From positions 2,412,001-2,476,000 of the forward strand of contig NZ_CP042466.1 of NCBI RefSeq assembly GCF_008330225.1: a DNA stretch of 64,000 bases, given 5' to 3'. The position numbers and the translations under genes are program-made. The notes below the pieces were generated by a model, which did not search any database, was not told the origin of the DNA, and saw only the letters and a list, made by a program, of their open reading frames with translations. This document shows positions 45,145 to 54,701 of the stretch, one piece after another (the first letter of the stretch is position 1; each line of letters opens with the position of its first letter). Source of the stretch: Geobacter sp. FeAm09. GTDB lineage: Bacteria > Desulfobacterota > Desulfuromonadia > Geobacterales > Pseudopelobacteraceae.

Positions 45145-46962
45145 ATGATTTTTGTACGGGGAGCAGGGATAACAGTGATCATGCCAGACCGACAACACCA
45201 TGGGTACGGCATCCGTGCCGGCCTCGGGCGCATCCTGCAGGCCGGCCTCGCCCTTGTCGTCCTGTGTCTCGCGGCCCTGCCCGCCTCGGGCGCCACCGAC
45301 GACCAGAGCCGGAATCCGGGCGACAAGGTCATCATCGTCGGCGGCAACCGCGCCTACCCCCCCTACGAGTTCCTGGACAAGGACGGCCAGCCGGCCGGCT
45401 ACAACGTGGACCTCACCCGGGCCATCGCCAAGGTCATGGGGATGAAGGTGGAATTCCGTTTCGGCGCCTGGTCCGAGATGCGCACCGCCCTCATGAACGG
45501 CGAGATCGACGTCCTCCAGGGGATCTCGTTTTCGGAAGAGCGCCTGGGTTCCATCACCTTCTCCCCCCCGCACACCATCGTCCACCACGCCATCTTTGCC
45601 CGCAAGGACACGAGGCCGGTCAACTCCATCGAGGAGTTGCGCGGCAAGGAGATCATCGTATTCCGCGACGGGATCATGCACGATTCCCTGAGGAACCTCG
45701 GTTTCAGCGGCAATCTGCACTTCGCCGAAACCCCGGCCGACGCCCTGCGCCTGCTCGCCTCGGGAGCCCACGACTACGCGGTCGTCGCCATCCTGCCCGG
45801 CATGTACCTCATCCGGGAACTCCACCTGACGAATGTCGTCCCGGTGGCGACGAGCATTGCCGCCCAGAAATACTGCTATGGCGTCAGAAAGGGGAACGAC
45901 GAGCTGATGACCCGCATCAGCGAAGGGCTCGCCATCCTCCACAAAACCGGCCAGTATCAGGCGATCTACGACAAATGGCTCGGCACCCTGGAGCCGCCGC
46001 CGGTTTCCTGGGAGCGGGCCGTACGCTATGGCGCCCTGGTCCTGATCCTGCTCCTGCTCATCCTGGCCGCCACGGTGGTCTGGTCCCGGACCCTCCAGAA
46101 GCGCGTGGCGCTGCGGACCCAGGAACTGGCCCGCGAGTCGGCGGAGCGTAAACGGGCCCTGGAGGAACTCCGCCGCCACCAGGACAAACTCATTCAGGCC
46201 GACAAGATGGCCTCCCTAGGGATCCTCGTCTCCGGCGTGGCCCACGAGATCAACAACCCCAACGGCCTGATCCTGCTCAACATGCCGATCCTCAAAGAGG
46301 TCTACCAGGACTCGGTGGAGGTGCTGGAGGCCCGTTACCGGGAATCCGGAGACTTCCCCCTCGGCGGGCTCCCCTATTCGCGCATGCGCAACGAGGTCCC
46401 GCACATGCTGGACGAGATGCTGGAAGGCTCCAAACGCATCAAGCGCATCGTGGAGGAACTCAAGGATTTCGCCCGCCAAGACGACAACTCCGGCAGCGAC
46501 CTCTTCGATCTGAACCAGGTGGCCCAGGCGGCCGTGCGTTTGGTGGACAGCTCGCTGCGCAAGGCGACGGTCAATTTTTCGGCGGAATACGCCGCCGACA
46601 TCCCCCAGGTACGGGGCAACGCCCAGCGCATCGAGCAGGTGGTCGTGAACCTCCTGCTCAACGCCTGCCAGGCGCTGCCCAACACGGAGTGCAGGATCGC
46701 CCTGGCCACCTTCCGCGTCAGCAACGCCAGGATCGTGGCCCTGACCATAACGGACGAGGGGGTCGGCATCGCCGCCGAGCATATCCCCCGCCTTACCGAT
46801 CCGTTCTTTACCACCAAGCGGGAGACGGGGGGGACCGGGCTCGGCCTCTCGGTGTCGGCGGGAATCGTCAACGAGCACGGCGGGACGCTCAAATTCAACT
46901 CGACCCCCGGCGCGGGCACGACCGTCATCCTGACCCTCCCGGCCGCCGAGGAGACGCCATGA
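45145..46962 (+). CDS. Sensor histidine kinase with periplasmic solute-binding domain
   Basis: 605 residues. A signal/anchor helix (about 25-45), a periplasmic SBP_bac_3 domain (about 60-285, ending DKWLG) and one membrane helix (about 295-315, LVLILLLLILAATVVW) lead to a coiled coil and a kinase core: H box ASLGILVSGVAHEINNPNGLI, N box VVNLLLNACQAL, G boxes DEGVGIA and GGTGLGLSVSAGIV. The periplasmic domain resembles amino-acid or dicarboxylate binding proteins, so it should sense a small solute. The start could instead be GTG 45175 or ATG 45181. Its stop overlaps the next gene (ATGA), making a two-component pair. Confidence 0.9.
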   Translation: MIFVRGAGITVIMPDRQHHGYGIRAGLGRILQAGLALVVLCLAALPASGATDDQSRNPGDKVIIVGGNRAYPPYEFLDKDGQPAGYNVDLTRAIAKVMGMKVEFRFGAWSEMRTALMNGEIDVLQGISFSEERLGSITFSPPHTIVHHAIFARKDTRPVNSIEELRGKEIIVFRDGIMHDSLRNLGFSGNLHFAETPADALRLLASGAHDYAVVAILPGMYLIRELHLTNVVPVATSIAAQKYCYGVRKGNDELMTRISEGLAILHKTGQYQAIYDKWLGTLEPPPVSWERAVRYGALVLILLLLILAATVVWSRTLQKRVALRTQELARESAERKRALEELRRHQDKLIQADKMASLGILVSGVAHEINNPNGLILLNMPILKEVYQDSVEVLEARYRESGDFPLGGLPYSRMRNEVPHMLDEMLEGSKRIKRIVEELKDFARQDDNSGSDLFDLNQVAQAAVRLVDSSLRKATVNFSAEYAADIPQVRGNAQRIEQVVVNLLLNACQALPNTECRIALATFRVSNARIVALTITDEGVGIAAEHIPRLTDPFFTTKRETGGTGLGLSVSAGIVNEHGGTLKFNSTPGAGTTVILTLPAAEETP

Positions 46963-48374
46963 GCCAGAACCTCTACCCCCCCTTTTGCATACTCCTGGTG
47001 GATGACGAGCCGGCCTGGCTCCGCTCCCTCTCCCTCACCCTGGAGCGGTCCGCCGGCATCACCAACATCCTCACCTGCCAGGACAGCCGGGAGGTGAAGG
47101 AGATCCTCGCCGCCCGCAATGTGGGCCTGATCCTCCTCGACCTCACCATGCCCCATGTCTCGGGAGAAGACCTCCTGACCATGATCGCGGAACAGCATCC
47201 GAAGACCACCACCATCGTGATCAGCGGCATGAACCAGCTGGAAACCGCCGTACGCTGCATGCGGCTCGGGGCCTTCGATTATTTCGTCAAAACCGTGGAG
47301 GAAGACCGGCTGGTGGGGGGGGTGCTGCGCGCCATCCGGATGCTGGAACTCCAGCGCGAGAACCACGAGATGTCCAGCCGCGTCCTTACCGGGGCGCTGC
47401 GGCATCCCGAGGCCTTTACCGCCATCATCACGGCCAACCAGGCCATGCACGCCATTTTTTCCTACGTGGAGGCGGTTGCGGTCAGTCCCCAGCCGCTCCT
47501 CATCACCGGGGAAAGCGGGGTCGGCAAGGAGCTCCTGGCCCGCGCCACCCACCTTTTGAGCGGCTGCGCGGGACCGCTTGTGGCGGTGAACGTGGCCGGC
47601 CTGGACGACACGGTGTTTGCCGACACCCTGTTCGGCCATACCAAAGGGGCCTTCACCGGCGCCGACCAGCCGCGCCGGGGGATGATCGAGGAGGCCGCCG
47701 ACGGCACCCTGTTCCTGGACGAAATCGGCGATCTCAGCATCCCCTCCCAGGTCAAGCTCCTGAGACTCCTCCAGGAGGGGGAATACTTCCCCCTGGGGAG
47801 CGACCGCCCAAAACGCCTCAAGGCGCGGATCATCGTGGCCACCCACCACAACCTCGTCCAGAAGGAGGCGGACGGGAGATTCCGCCGCGACCTCTTCTAC
47901 CGCCTGCGGACCCACCACGTCCAGGTCCCGCCGCTCAGGGAGCGCAAGGAAGACATCCCGCTTTTGCTCGACTATTTCCTCGGCAAGGTCGCCCACGCCC
48001 TGGGAAAGAAGAAGCCGACCCCTCCCCGGGAACTGGCCCAGCTCCTTGCCACCTATTCCTTTCCCGGCAACGTGCGCGAGCTGAAGGCCATGATTTATGA
48101 CGCCGTCAGCGTCCACCGCGACCACATCCTCTCCATGGACACCTTTTTGCGCGGCATCGGCCGGCCCGAGGCCGCGTCCGTGGCCGCCGCTCCCGAAGGC
48201 AACCCCTTTGCCCATCTGGAACGGCTCCCCTCCTTTGCGGAGGCGACGGAACTGCTCGTTGCCGAGGCCATAACCCGCGCCAAAGGCAACCAGACCATCG
48301 CCGCGCGCTTGCTCGGCATCTCCCAGCCCGCCCTGAGCAAACGCCTCAAACTGGCGCGCGAGCAGGAGGAATGA
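46959..48374 (+). CDS. NtrC-family sigma-54 response regulator
   Basis: 471 residues from ATG 46959. A receiver domain (about 10-125, phospho-acceptor Asp in LILLDLTMPHVSG) precedes the AAA+ sigma-54 activation domain (about 150-390) with ITGESGVGKELLA, the polymerase-contact loop KGAFTGAD and DGTLFLDEIGDL. A Fis-type helix-turn-helix follows (AITRAKGNQTIAARLLGISQPALSKRLK). It should activate sigma-54 promoters on command of the coupled kinase. No sigma-54 site lies beside its own operon, but dctA has one 3.3 kb downstream. Confidence 0.93.
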   Translation: MSQNLYPPFCILLVDDEPAWLRSLSLTLERSAGITNILTCQDSREVKEILAARNVGLILLDLTMPHVSGEDLLTMIAEQHPKTTTIVISGMNQLETAVRCMRLGAFDYFVKTVEEDRLVGGVLRAIRMLELQRENHEMSSRVLTGALRHPEAFTAIITANQAMHAIFSYVEAVAVSPQPLLITGESGVGKELLARATHLLSGCAGPLVAVNVAGLDDTVFADTLFGHTKGAFTGADQPRRGMIEEAADGTLFLDEIGDLSIPSQVKLLRLLQEGEYFPLGSDRPKRLKARIIVATHHNLVQKEADGRFRRDLFYRLRTHHVQVPPLRERKEDIPLLLDYFLGKVAHALGKKKPTPPRELAQLLATYSFPGNVRELKAMIYDAVSVHRDHILSMDTFLRGIGRPEAASVAAAPEGNPFAHLERLPSFAEATELLVAEAITRAKGNQTIAARLLGISQPALSKRLKLAREQEE

Positions 48375-48433
48375 GGCGCGCCGTCCGGAGCCCCAGCCAA
48401 TGGCCGGTTACCCTTCAGCGTCTTCCGTGAAGG

Positions 48434-49930
48434 CTACCTGAATTTGCCCGATGCCGGCACCGCCCGCTTAAAAGCCCATGCCTCGATCTTTTTGATCTGT
48501 TCGGCCATGGTAATGGACAGGGGGACCGTTTGGCTGATCATGACCATCAGGTCCTGCTGGGTCATGGGCCGCTGGTCGGCAAGGGCTTCGAAAACAGCCG
48601 AATTGACGGCCTGCTCGATCTCCGCGCCGGAGAAGCCGCGCGTGGAACCGGCCAGGAGGGGAATGTCGAAGGAGGCGGGGGCCACCTGCCGCTTGGCCAG
48701 GTGGATGCGAAAGATCTGCTCCCGGGCCGCCGTTTCGGGCAGGCCCACATAGAATATCTCGTCAAAGCGCCCCTTGCGCAGCACCTCCGCCGGAAGCATT
48801 TCGATGGCGTTCGCCGTGGCGGCCACAAACACCGGCTCACGCTTTTCCTGCATCCACGTCAGAAAGGTCCCGAGCACCCGGGACGCCGCCCCGCCTTCGG
48901 ACTTGAAGCCGTGGGTCGTGATCCCGGACTCTATTTCATCGATCCAGAGCACGCAGGGTGCCACCGCCTCCGCCGTATCGAACGCCAGGCGCAAACTGGC
49001 CTCCGGTGTGCCGAACAAGCCGCCGTAGACCGTTGACATATCGAGCCGAATCAGGGGAAGATGCCACTCCGCCGAGATCGCCTTGACGAACAGCGACTTG
49101 CCGCAGCCGGCAATCCCCATGACCAGCACCCCCCGGGGAAGCCCGACTCCGGTGGATATGCTCTCCAAGCCAAAGGCTCTGGTGCGCCGTTCCAGCCAAT
49201 GTTTGAGGTTCTCCATCCCGCCGAGCTGGTTGCAGCCGGCGGTATCCACGACCAGCTCCATTATGCCGCTCTGTTGAATGATCCGCCGCTTGTTTTCCAG
49301 AAGCGCCGCCACCGGGTCGGTGCCGCCCGCCATGCCATCCAGACGCAGCAGACGCACCGACCGTTCCAGATCGACCAGATCGAGCCCCCGGGCAGCCACC
49401 GCCAGCCGTTCGAACAGTGTGGGGTCCTCCTGGCACGCCTTGGCAAACGACGGCTCCCGGCTCAGCAGATGTTTCAGAAATTCCTTGATCTCCTCGATCC
49501 CGGGAAGCCCCTGGGTTGCGATGATGCTGTCCTCCCGGAGGCTTTGGGGCACCCACTCTTCGTCCCCCAGGATGACCGTCACCTTTCCCCTGCCGTTCGA
49601 GGCGGCGGCAAGGTCCTTGAGCTTTCTGACCAACAGCGGATTGTCACGCCACAACCGGTGAACGTCTTTCATGATCATCATAAAGGGGCCGGGCTGGGCG
49701 ATGGCAAAATCGAGGGCCCTGAGCGGGTCTGCCGTATCCTGTACCACGGCCCCGTCCCGGCAGAGGCCCGTGGTACAGGTCCAGACAAGGGGAGTCCCCA
49801 TTCCCTTGAGCCGCGCGGCGACCTGATTTAAGAGCCGCTCGCTGCGTTGCTCATTGCCGGTAACGACATAAAACAGCACCGTACCGATGCCGATCATGCG
49901 CATCATCTGCTGCTGCGTCAGATTTTCCAT
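48434..49930 (-). CDS. Ycf46-like AAA+ ATPase
   Basis: 498 residues. The N-terminal part (about 1-220) resembles the Ycf46 lead domain; the AAA+ core (about 240-430) has Walker A MGIAGCGKSLFVKAIS, Walker B PCVLWIDEIESG, sensor 1 VFVAATANAIEMLPAEVLRKGRFDE-like segment and a C-terminal helical lid. In cyanobacteria Ycf46 is linked to inorganic-carbon use; in anaerobes the role is unknown. It is convergent with the response regulator and 87 bases upstream of a glycosyltransferase, which is co-directional but probably unrelated. Confidence 0.85.
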   Translation of the reverse strand: MENLTQQQMMRMIGIGTVLFYVVTGNEQRSERLLNQVAARLKGMGTPLVWTCTTGLCRDGAVVQDTADPLRALDFAIAQPGPFMMIMKDVHRLWRDNPLLVRKLKDLAAASNGRGKVTVILGDEEWVPQSLREDSIIATQGLPGIEEIKEFLKHLLSREPSFAKACQEDPTLFERLAVAARGLDLVDLERSVRLLRLDGMAGGTDPVAALLENKRRIIQQSGIMELVVDTAGCNQLGGMENLKHWLERRTRAFGLESISTGVGLPRGVLVMGIAGCGKSLFVKAISAEWHLPLIRLDMSTVYGGLFGTPEASLRLAFDTAEAVAPCVLWIDEIESGITTHGFKSEGGAASRVLGTFLTWMQEKREPVFVAATANAIEMLPAEVLRKGRFDEIFYVGLPETAAREQIFRIHLAKRQVAPASFDIPLLAGSTRGFSGAEIEQAVNSAVFEALADQRPMTQQDLMVMISQTVPLSITMAEQIKKIEAWAFKRAVPASGKFR

Positions 49931-50017
49931 AACGTCCCTCCCCCAGAACTCGAACGGCCATCCTATAATGATGTTGCCATGTCTTTCGGTGCGCGGGCCA
50001 CAACGCCGGTGTGCAGG

Positions 50018-51199
50018 CTACATTTTCAGGCGGGTCCGGTAGATTTCGCTCAAAGCCCTGCCATGGGCATCAAGGGTATGCAACTGTTCTGCCATTTCAC
50101 GCCCCAACCTGCCAAGCCGCACCCGCTCGTCCCTGTTTCCCATCAACCAAGTCATTTTGACGGCCAGATCGGTGGAATCGCCGTAGGCGGCATATACGCC
50201 GGAGTCCCCCAGCAGTTCCCGGTTTGCGGGCAGGTCAAAGGCGACGGTCGGCAGCCCGCAGGCCATGTAGTTCAACAGCTTGCCGTTGGACTCGACCAGG
50301 GAAAGCTTGGGGGATACGGCAACGTTGCCGGCCGAGAGATAGATCGCGGCCTTTGCGTAGTCAACCCTGCCGGTAAAGATCATCATCCGCTCTATGCCGA
50401 GTTCCAGGGCCTTGGTCCGGTACTCTTCTTCGGGAGCCCCCATGATCAGAAAACGGATCGGACTCCCCTTCGACTTGAGCAGGACGATGGCGGAGAGCAG
50501 GGTATCAATACCCTGGTTGCGATCCAGCGTACCGAGATATACCACAAGCGGCGCCTTATGCGGGAGGCGCAGCATGGTGCGCACCTCCTCGCGCGGGTGA
50601 GGGCGGAACAGGGCAGTATCGACGCCGTCCGCCAGGGATGCGACTCTTTCCGCGGCAACCCCCCACCGGCCGACGAGGTTTCGGGCCACGGAACCGGAAC
50701 TGGCAAGGATAAGATCGGCGGAGCGCGCATTAATGCGCCGTTCCAGCCAGGAATTGAAGCGGTGCAGCAACGAGCCTTCCTTGAGAAAGCCTTCCTCGAC
50801 CATGCCACCGGCGAGGCTTCCCTGGTAATCGAACACCAGGGGGATGCCCAGCCGTTTTTTCACCCGACCGCCGATCCAGGCCCCCTCGTGCCCATAGGCA
50901 TGGATCAGGTGCGGCTTGAACATTCGGGCGAACTTGAGCGCCTGATGTGACATGAGCAGATCGACATAGGGCTTATGCCACGAATGGTGCCGAGGCACTC
51001 GTTTCAGCCAGGGGACACGGGACATCCTTGTGGTTGACACTCCCGGCATGTCGCGCCCGAAGTGGCCGGTAAAAATCCGGACATTATGGCCGCAACGGAC
51101 AAGGGCCTTTGCCTCTTCGTAGACCCTCACATCGTTCCCGCAGTCTCCAAAATAGGGGGCCGGGGCAAGCAGCATGATCCTGAGCCTTCTCTCAAGCAA
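50018..51199 (-). CDS. Family 4 glycosyltransferase (GT-B)
   Basis: 393 residues from TTG 51199 (AAGGA 6 bases upstream, giving LLERRLRIMLLAPAPYFGD). It is a GT-B fold with a donor half containing VVYLGTLDRNQGIDTLL, a sugar-nucleotide loop FTGRVDYAKAAIYLS and the E-x7-E region SLVESNGKLLNYMACGLPTVAFD. It is retaining, with no signal or helix, and likely acts at the inner face of the membrane in polysaccharide or glycolipid synthesis. It stands apart from the EPS operon at the left edge; the acceptor and donor are unknown. Confidence 0.88.
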   Translation of the reverse strand: MLERRLRIMLLAPAPYFGDCGNDVRVYEEAKALVRCGHNVRIFTGHFGRDMPGVSTTRMSRVPWLKRVPRHHSWHKPYVDLLMSHQALKFARMFKPHLIHAYGHEGAWIGGRVKKRLGIPLVFDYQGSLAGGMVEEGFLKEGSLLHRFNSWLERRINARSADLILASSGSVARNLVGRWGVAAERVASLADGVDTALFRPHPREEVRTMLRLPHKAPLVVYLGTLDRNQGIDTLLSAIVLLKSKGSPIRFLIMGAPEEEYRTKALELGIERMMIFTGRVDYAKAAIYLSAGNVAVSPKLSLVESNGKLLNYMACGLPTVAFDLPANRELLGDSGVYAAYGDSTDLAVKMTWLMGNRDERVRLGRLGREMAEQLHTLDAHGRALSEIYRTRLKM

Positions 51200-51466
51200 A
51201 ATGTATCCTTTCCTTTCACGCGCTTGCCGTTCTCCTCGCGGCTGTCGGCGGGCCGGCTGGCAAAAAGTCGCGTGAAGCGGTTCTATGTTTTGCCGGTACG
51301 AGTTTATAACCTCATGAGCATGGAGTAAATGTGTAAATTCCGAGAAAATCGGAACAAGTACGCCGCCTGGAAGCACGCGCCCCCCTGGCTGGCAGCAGCC
51401 CGCAGGGCAGTCGTTCCTGTCCGGAAAAAGCAGGCCCCGGCATGGGGGGAACCGCCCGGGACCAAA
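51200..51466. other. Divergent gap upstream of the dctA repeats
   Basis: No gene is supported. It carries the promoter of the glycosyltransferase (not identified) and unremarkable GC-rich sequence up to the first decamer repeat. Confidence 0.35.
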
Positions 51467-51575
51467 GGGTATAACCCAAATTATACCCATAACATCGGTT
51501 ATACCACCAATCTTTTACGCAGTATCAGGCGGTTCCGCACCGCCTCCCAAGCACCGCATAACCCTGGTTATACCC
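51467..51575. repeat. Four GGTTATACC-type decamers, candidate activator sites for dctA
   Basis: Copies are at 51467-51477 (GGGTATAACCC, inverted), 51479-51488 (AATTATACCC), 51497-51506 (GGTTATACCA) and 51566-51575 (GGTTATACCC, part of ATAACCCTGGTTATACCC). The first and the last are flanked by complementary halves, forming short dyads. They end 74 bases before the sigma-54-like promoter, where enhancer-binding proteins normally bind. Confidence 0.55.
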
Positions 51576-51648
51576 TTTCAATCACAGCCCAAAACCATAA
51601 AACAGTGTTTAACGTTCAATTCCGGCTACTTGAATACAGGCATCAAGT

Positions 51649-51663
51649 TGGTATTCACCTTGC
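51649..51663 (+). promoter_or_regulatory. Candidate sigma-54 promoter of dctA
   Basis: TGGTATTCACCTTGC has perfect GG-N10-GC spacing with an intact TTGC; only the C after TGG is changed. Transcription would start near 51675, 80 nt before the gene. Sigma-54 control of dctA is classical in rhizobia. Confidence 0.6.
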
Positions 51664-51754
51664 TGATATGGTTTTATATTTGCCCAGCAGCGGCTCCAGA
51701 CAGGCGACAATCTGAACCAAATACGGTTTAAATAAACAGATGAAAGGGATGTGT

Positions 51755-53077
51755 ATGAAAACGAAGAGGTTTTACCAGCATCTGTACGTCCAAGTGCTTG
51801 CGGCGATTGCCATTGGCGTTGTCCTCGGCAACTTTTACCCGGAAACCGGCGTTGCCATGAAGCCGTTCGGGGACGGGTTCATCAAGCTGATCAAGATGAT
51901 CATCACCCCGGTGATCTTCTGCACGGTCGTCACCGGCATCGCCGGCATGGAGGACATGAAGAAGGTCGGCCGCGTCGGTGCCAAGGCGCTGCTCTACTTC
52001 GAGGTGATCACCTCCCTGGCCCTCGCCATCGGTCTTATCGTGGTGAACGTCATCCGGCCGGGCGACGGCTTCAACGCCGATGTGACCAAGCTTGATACAA
52101 AGGCGCTCGCCGCCTTCACCACCCAGGCGAAATCCCACACCATGGTGGATTTCCTGCTCAACATCATCCCGTCGAGCGTAGTTGACGCCTTTGCCAAAGG
52201 CGACATCCTGCAGGTACTGCTCTTTGCCCTGCTGTTCGGCTTTGCCCTGTCGGCCCTCGGGGAAAAGGGGAAAGCGGTGTACCGGCTGATCGACCAGATC
52301 TCCCAGGCCCTCTTCGGCATCGTCAACATTATCATGAAATTCGCGCCGATCGGGGCTTTTGGCGCCATGGCCTTCACCATCGGCAAGTTCGGGGTTGGGT
52401 CCCTTTCCAAGCTGGGCATGCTCATGGGAAGCTTCTACCTTACCTGCATGCTCTTCGTTCTGCTGGTGCTTGGCCCCATAGGCAAGCTCTGCGGCTTCAA
52501 CGTCTTCAAGTTCATCCGCTACATCCGGGAGGAACTCCTGATCGTCCTGGGCACCTCGTCCTCCGAATCGGCCCTGCCGCGACTGATGGTCAAACTTGAA
52601 AACCTGGGGTGCAAGAAATCGGTGGTCGGCCTGGTCGTCCCCACCGGCTACTCCTTTAACCTGGACGGCACCTCCATCTACCTCACCATGGCAGCGCTGT
52701 TTGTCGCCCAGGCCACCAACACCCCCCTTACCTGGACCCAGACCCTGACCATCCTCGCCGTACTGCTGCTTACCTCCAAGGGGGCCGCCGGAGTTACGGG
52801 AAGCGGTTTCGTCACCCTCGCCGCCACTTTCGCCGCCATTCCCACCATCCCCCTGGCTGGCCTGGCCCTGATCCTGGGCATCGACCGGTTCATGTCCGAG
52901 GCACGCGCCCTGACCAACTTCGTCGGCAATGGCATCGCCACGATCGTTGTCTCCCGATGGGAGAACGAGCTTGACGTCGAGCGAATGAAACATGTGCTCA
53001 ACAACAATCTGACCGGCTCCGAGGAACCCCACGGATTCGCCATCCCCGAGAGCGAACCGGAGATGCTTGCCGACTAG
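51755..53077 (+). CDS. dctA: C4-dicarboxylate transporter DctA
   Basis: 440 residues from ATG 51755 (AGGGA upstream); the ATG 15 bases earlier is less well placed. Eight or more helices run through the DAACS fold; diagnostic loops are [46 protein letters not shown] and [32 protein letters not shown]. It imports succinate, fumarate and malate with cations, likely as electron acceptor/donor or carbon source. Its own terminator is interrupted by an IS element (53104 onward). Confidence 0.95.
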   Translation: MKTKRFYQHLYVQVLAAIAIGVVLGNFYPETGVAMKPFGDGFIKLIKMIITPVIFCTVVTGIAGMEDMKKVGRVGAKALLYFEVITSLALAIGLIVVNVIRPGDGFNADVTKLDTKALAAFTTQAKSHTMVDFLLNIIPSSVVDAFAKGDILQVLLFALLFGFALSALGEKGKAVYRLIDQISQALFGIVNIIMKFAPIGAFGAMAFTIGKFGVGSLSKLGMLMGSFYLTCMLFVLLVLGPIGKLCGFNVFKFIRYIREELLIVLGTSSSESALPRLMVKLENLGCKKSVVGLVVPTGYSFNLDGTSIYLTMAALFVAQATNTPLTWTQTLTILAVLLLTSKGAAGVTGSGFVTLAATFAAIPTIPLAGLALILGIDRFMSEARALTNFVGNGIATIVVSRWENELDVERMKHVLNNNLTGSEEPHGFAIPESEPEMLAD

Positions 53078-53103
53078 AGGCGAAACACCCTGCACACAGA
53101 AAA

Positions 53104-53122
53104 AGCCCGCTCCACGCGGGCT
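53104..53122. terminator. Left copy of the duplicated dctA terminator hairpin (target duplication)
   Basis: AGCCCGCTCCACGCGGGCT, a 7-bp stem-loop, follows dctA by 26 bases. The same 19 bases recur at 54702-54720 at the other end of the IS. The original T tract is now only beside the right copy, but the IS carries its own hairpin directly after this copy, so dctA transcripts can still end. Confidence 0.85.
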
Positions 53123-54701
53123 CAGACCATTGACAAACCCCGTCTTTTCAGGCGGGGTTTTCTATTTTCAGGGTTATGAACGGTTCGAGTGTAATTTGCC
53201 TGAGTGTTGTTATTAGCGAATAGAGGTCCTTGGCAATCCATTTATAGAGCTTCCATGGCTTTCTAAACGTCTGTAACAGCCCAAATAAGCGCAATAAGTC
53301 GTCCCGGTCTACCACCAAGGCGATCTTTTTCATGTTTTGGACCGCTGCGCATAACAGACACTGCTCAAAGACCTTGCCGATCCCACGTAGTCGCGCATAA
53401 CGATGACCGTGCAGTTGTTTGGAATCGGCAAAGCTCCGCTCGACCGTTTCCTTTCGTCTGCGATAGATCTCTTTACCCTGTTCCGTGTAGCGATGCTCAT
53501 TGATCCGGTCTTTATGGTCCTGCCAGATGTGCCGGGTAACTATCTTGGTGAAGTTGGCAGATTTGGTACATTGGGGCTGAAGAGGGCAGGACTTGCATTG
53601 GGATGAATCTGAAGCGTAATGACGATAGCCTATGCGATCGGTGGTTCGGTAACGAAGAAGGTGGCCTTGAGGGCAGCTATAGACGTCGGTTGCCGCATCG
53701 TAGCGGTAGTCGCTCTTACGCAGATAGCCTTTGATATGGGTGGGGCGGCGATAGGCAATGGCGCCGTAGATATCCCTCTCTTCAAGCCCTTTGCAGATGC
53801 CGGCGGTGAAGTAGCCGGCATCGAGACCTACCGCCTCCACATCGAAGCCGAAGCGTTCCCGCTGACGGTCGAGGCGAGCAAGATAGGGAATGCTGTCATG
53901 GACGTTGCCAGGGGTGACAAAGGTATCGGTGATGATGCTGTGACGACTGTCAACCGTGCGGTGGTCTAGATAGAAGAACCCTTCCGGTTTGCCTTCACGC
54001 ACCATATAGCCGCTATCGGGATCGGTGGTGCTTACCTTGGTTGCCTTGACTTCCGGGGCAATCTCTTTGGCTTTTAGCGGTTTCTTACCGTGGGCTTCTC
54101 GGTCCTGGTCAATGTCCTCTTCCAGTCGTGCCATATAGTCGCGAGTCGATTTCTGAACATCGAGGACTTCGAACTTGTGCTTGTTGGCATTGGCCTTGAG
54201 GTGAGTTGAATCGCTGTAAAGAACACTGCCATCCACCATCTTGCGATTGGCAGCCTGGACCACGATCTCGTCAAAGATGTCCTGATAGATCGTGCTCTCG
54301 GAAAAACGCCGGCGGCGGTTCTGGCTGATAGTTGAAGCATCGGGCACCTTGTTGGTCAGGCCAAAGCCCAGAAACCAGCGATAGGCCACGTTGACCTGAA
54401 TGTCCCGGACTAACTGCCGCTCACTGCGAATGCCGAACAGGTAGCCGATAAAGAGCATCTTGAACAGGACTACTGGATCAATTGCCGGACGACCGTTGTC
54501 GGCGCAGTAGAGGCTCTTTACTCGCTCACGGATAAACCCGAAGTCGATAGCCTTGTCAATTTTGCGCAGCAGATGATCAGAAGGAACCAGTTCCTCAATA
54601 CTCACAAACTCCATGGAAATCTGACGGGTGTCGTTCTCGATAAGCATGCAAGCATTATAAAAAAAGTCCCCGCCAGAGGCGAGGACTTTGTCAGCAGTCT
54701 G
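53123..54701 (-). mobile_element. Complete IS1182-like insertion sequence, 1579 bp
   Basis: One transposase gene with terminal inverted repeats CAGACCATTGAC (53123-53134) and GTCAGCAGTCTG (54690-54701), 9 of 12 bases complementary, extending to about 12 of 15. A 19-bp direct repeat flanks it. Just inside each end is a hairpin with A/T tracts (left about 53135-53162; right about 54661-54688), likely shielding the element from outside transcription. The intact ends and transposase suggest a recent insertion. Confidence 0.88.
53148..54647 (-). CDS. Transposase, DDE type (IS1182-like family)
   Basis: 499 residues from ATG 54647; the long frame to 54809 reads into the terminal repeat. It begins MLIENDTRQISMEFVSIEEL, then has the N-terminal helix-turn-helix-like DUF772 region (DNGRPAIDPVVLFKMLFIGYLFGIRSER) and the DDE core with YSDSTHLKAN, DHRTVDSRHSIIT, VEAVGLDAGYFT and RRKETVERSFADSK. 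The Cys-rich middle (SCKSCPLQPQC) is typical of the family. Its stop lies inside the left-end hairpin. It moves the element by cutting at the ends. Confidence 0.9.
   Translation of the reverse strand: MLIENDTRQISMEFVSIEELVPSDHLLRKIDKAIDFGFIRERVKSLYCADNGRPAIDPVVLFKMLFIGYLFGIRSERQLVRDIQVNVAYRWFLGFGLTNKVPDASTISQNRRRRFSESTIYQDIFDEIVVQAANRKMVDGSVLYSDSTHLKANANKHKFEVLDVQKSTRDYMARLEEDIDQDREAHGKKPLKAKEIAPEVKATKVSTTDPDSGYMVREGKPEGFFYLDHRTVDSRHSIITDTFVTPGNVHDSIPYLARLDRQRERFGFDVEAVGLDAGYFTAGICKGLEERDIYGAIAYRRPTHIKGYLRKSDYRYDAATDVYSCPQGHLLRYRTTDRIGYRHYASDSSQCKSCPLQPQCTKSANFTKIVTRHIWQDHKDRINEHRYTEQGKEIYRRRKETVERSFADSKQLHGHRYARLRGIGKVFEQCLLCAAVQNMKKIALVVDRDDLLRLFGLLQTFRKPWKLYKWIAKDLYSLITTLRQITLEPFITLKIENPA

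Noticed and set aside
43807-46179. Minus-strand open frame of 790 codons
   Set aside because: Antisense to the MFS exporter and kinase, rich in Gly, Gln, His and Asp as expected of a shadow frame.
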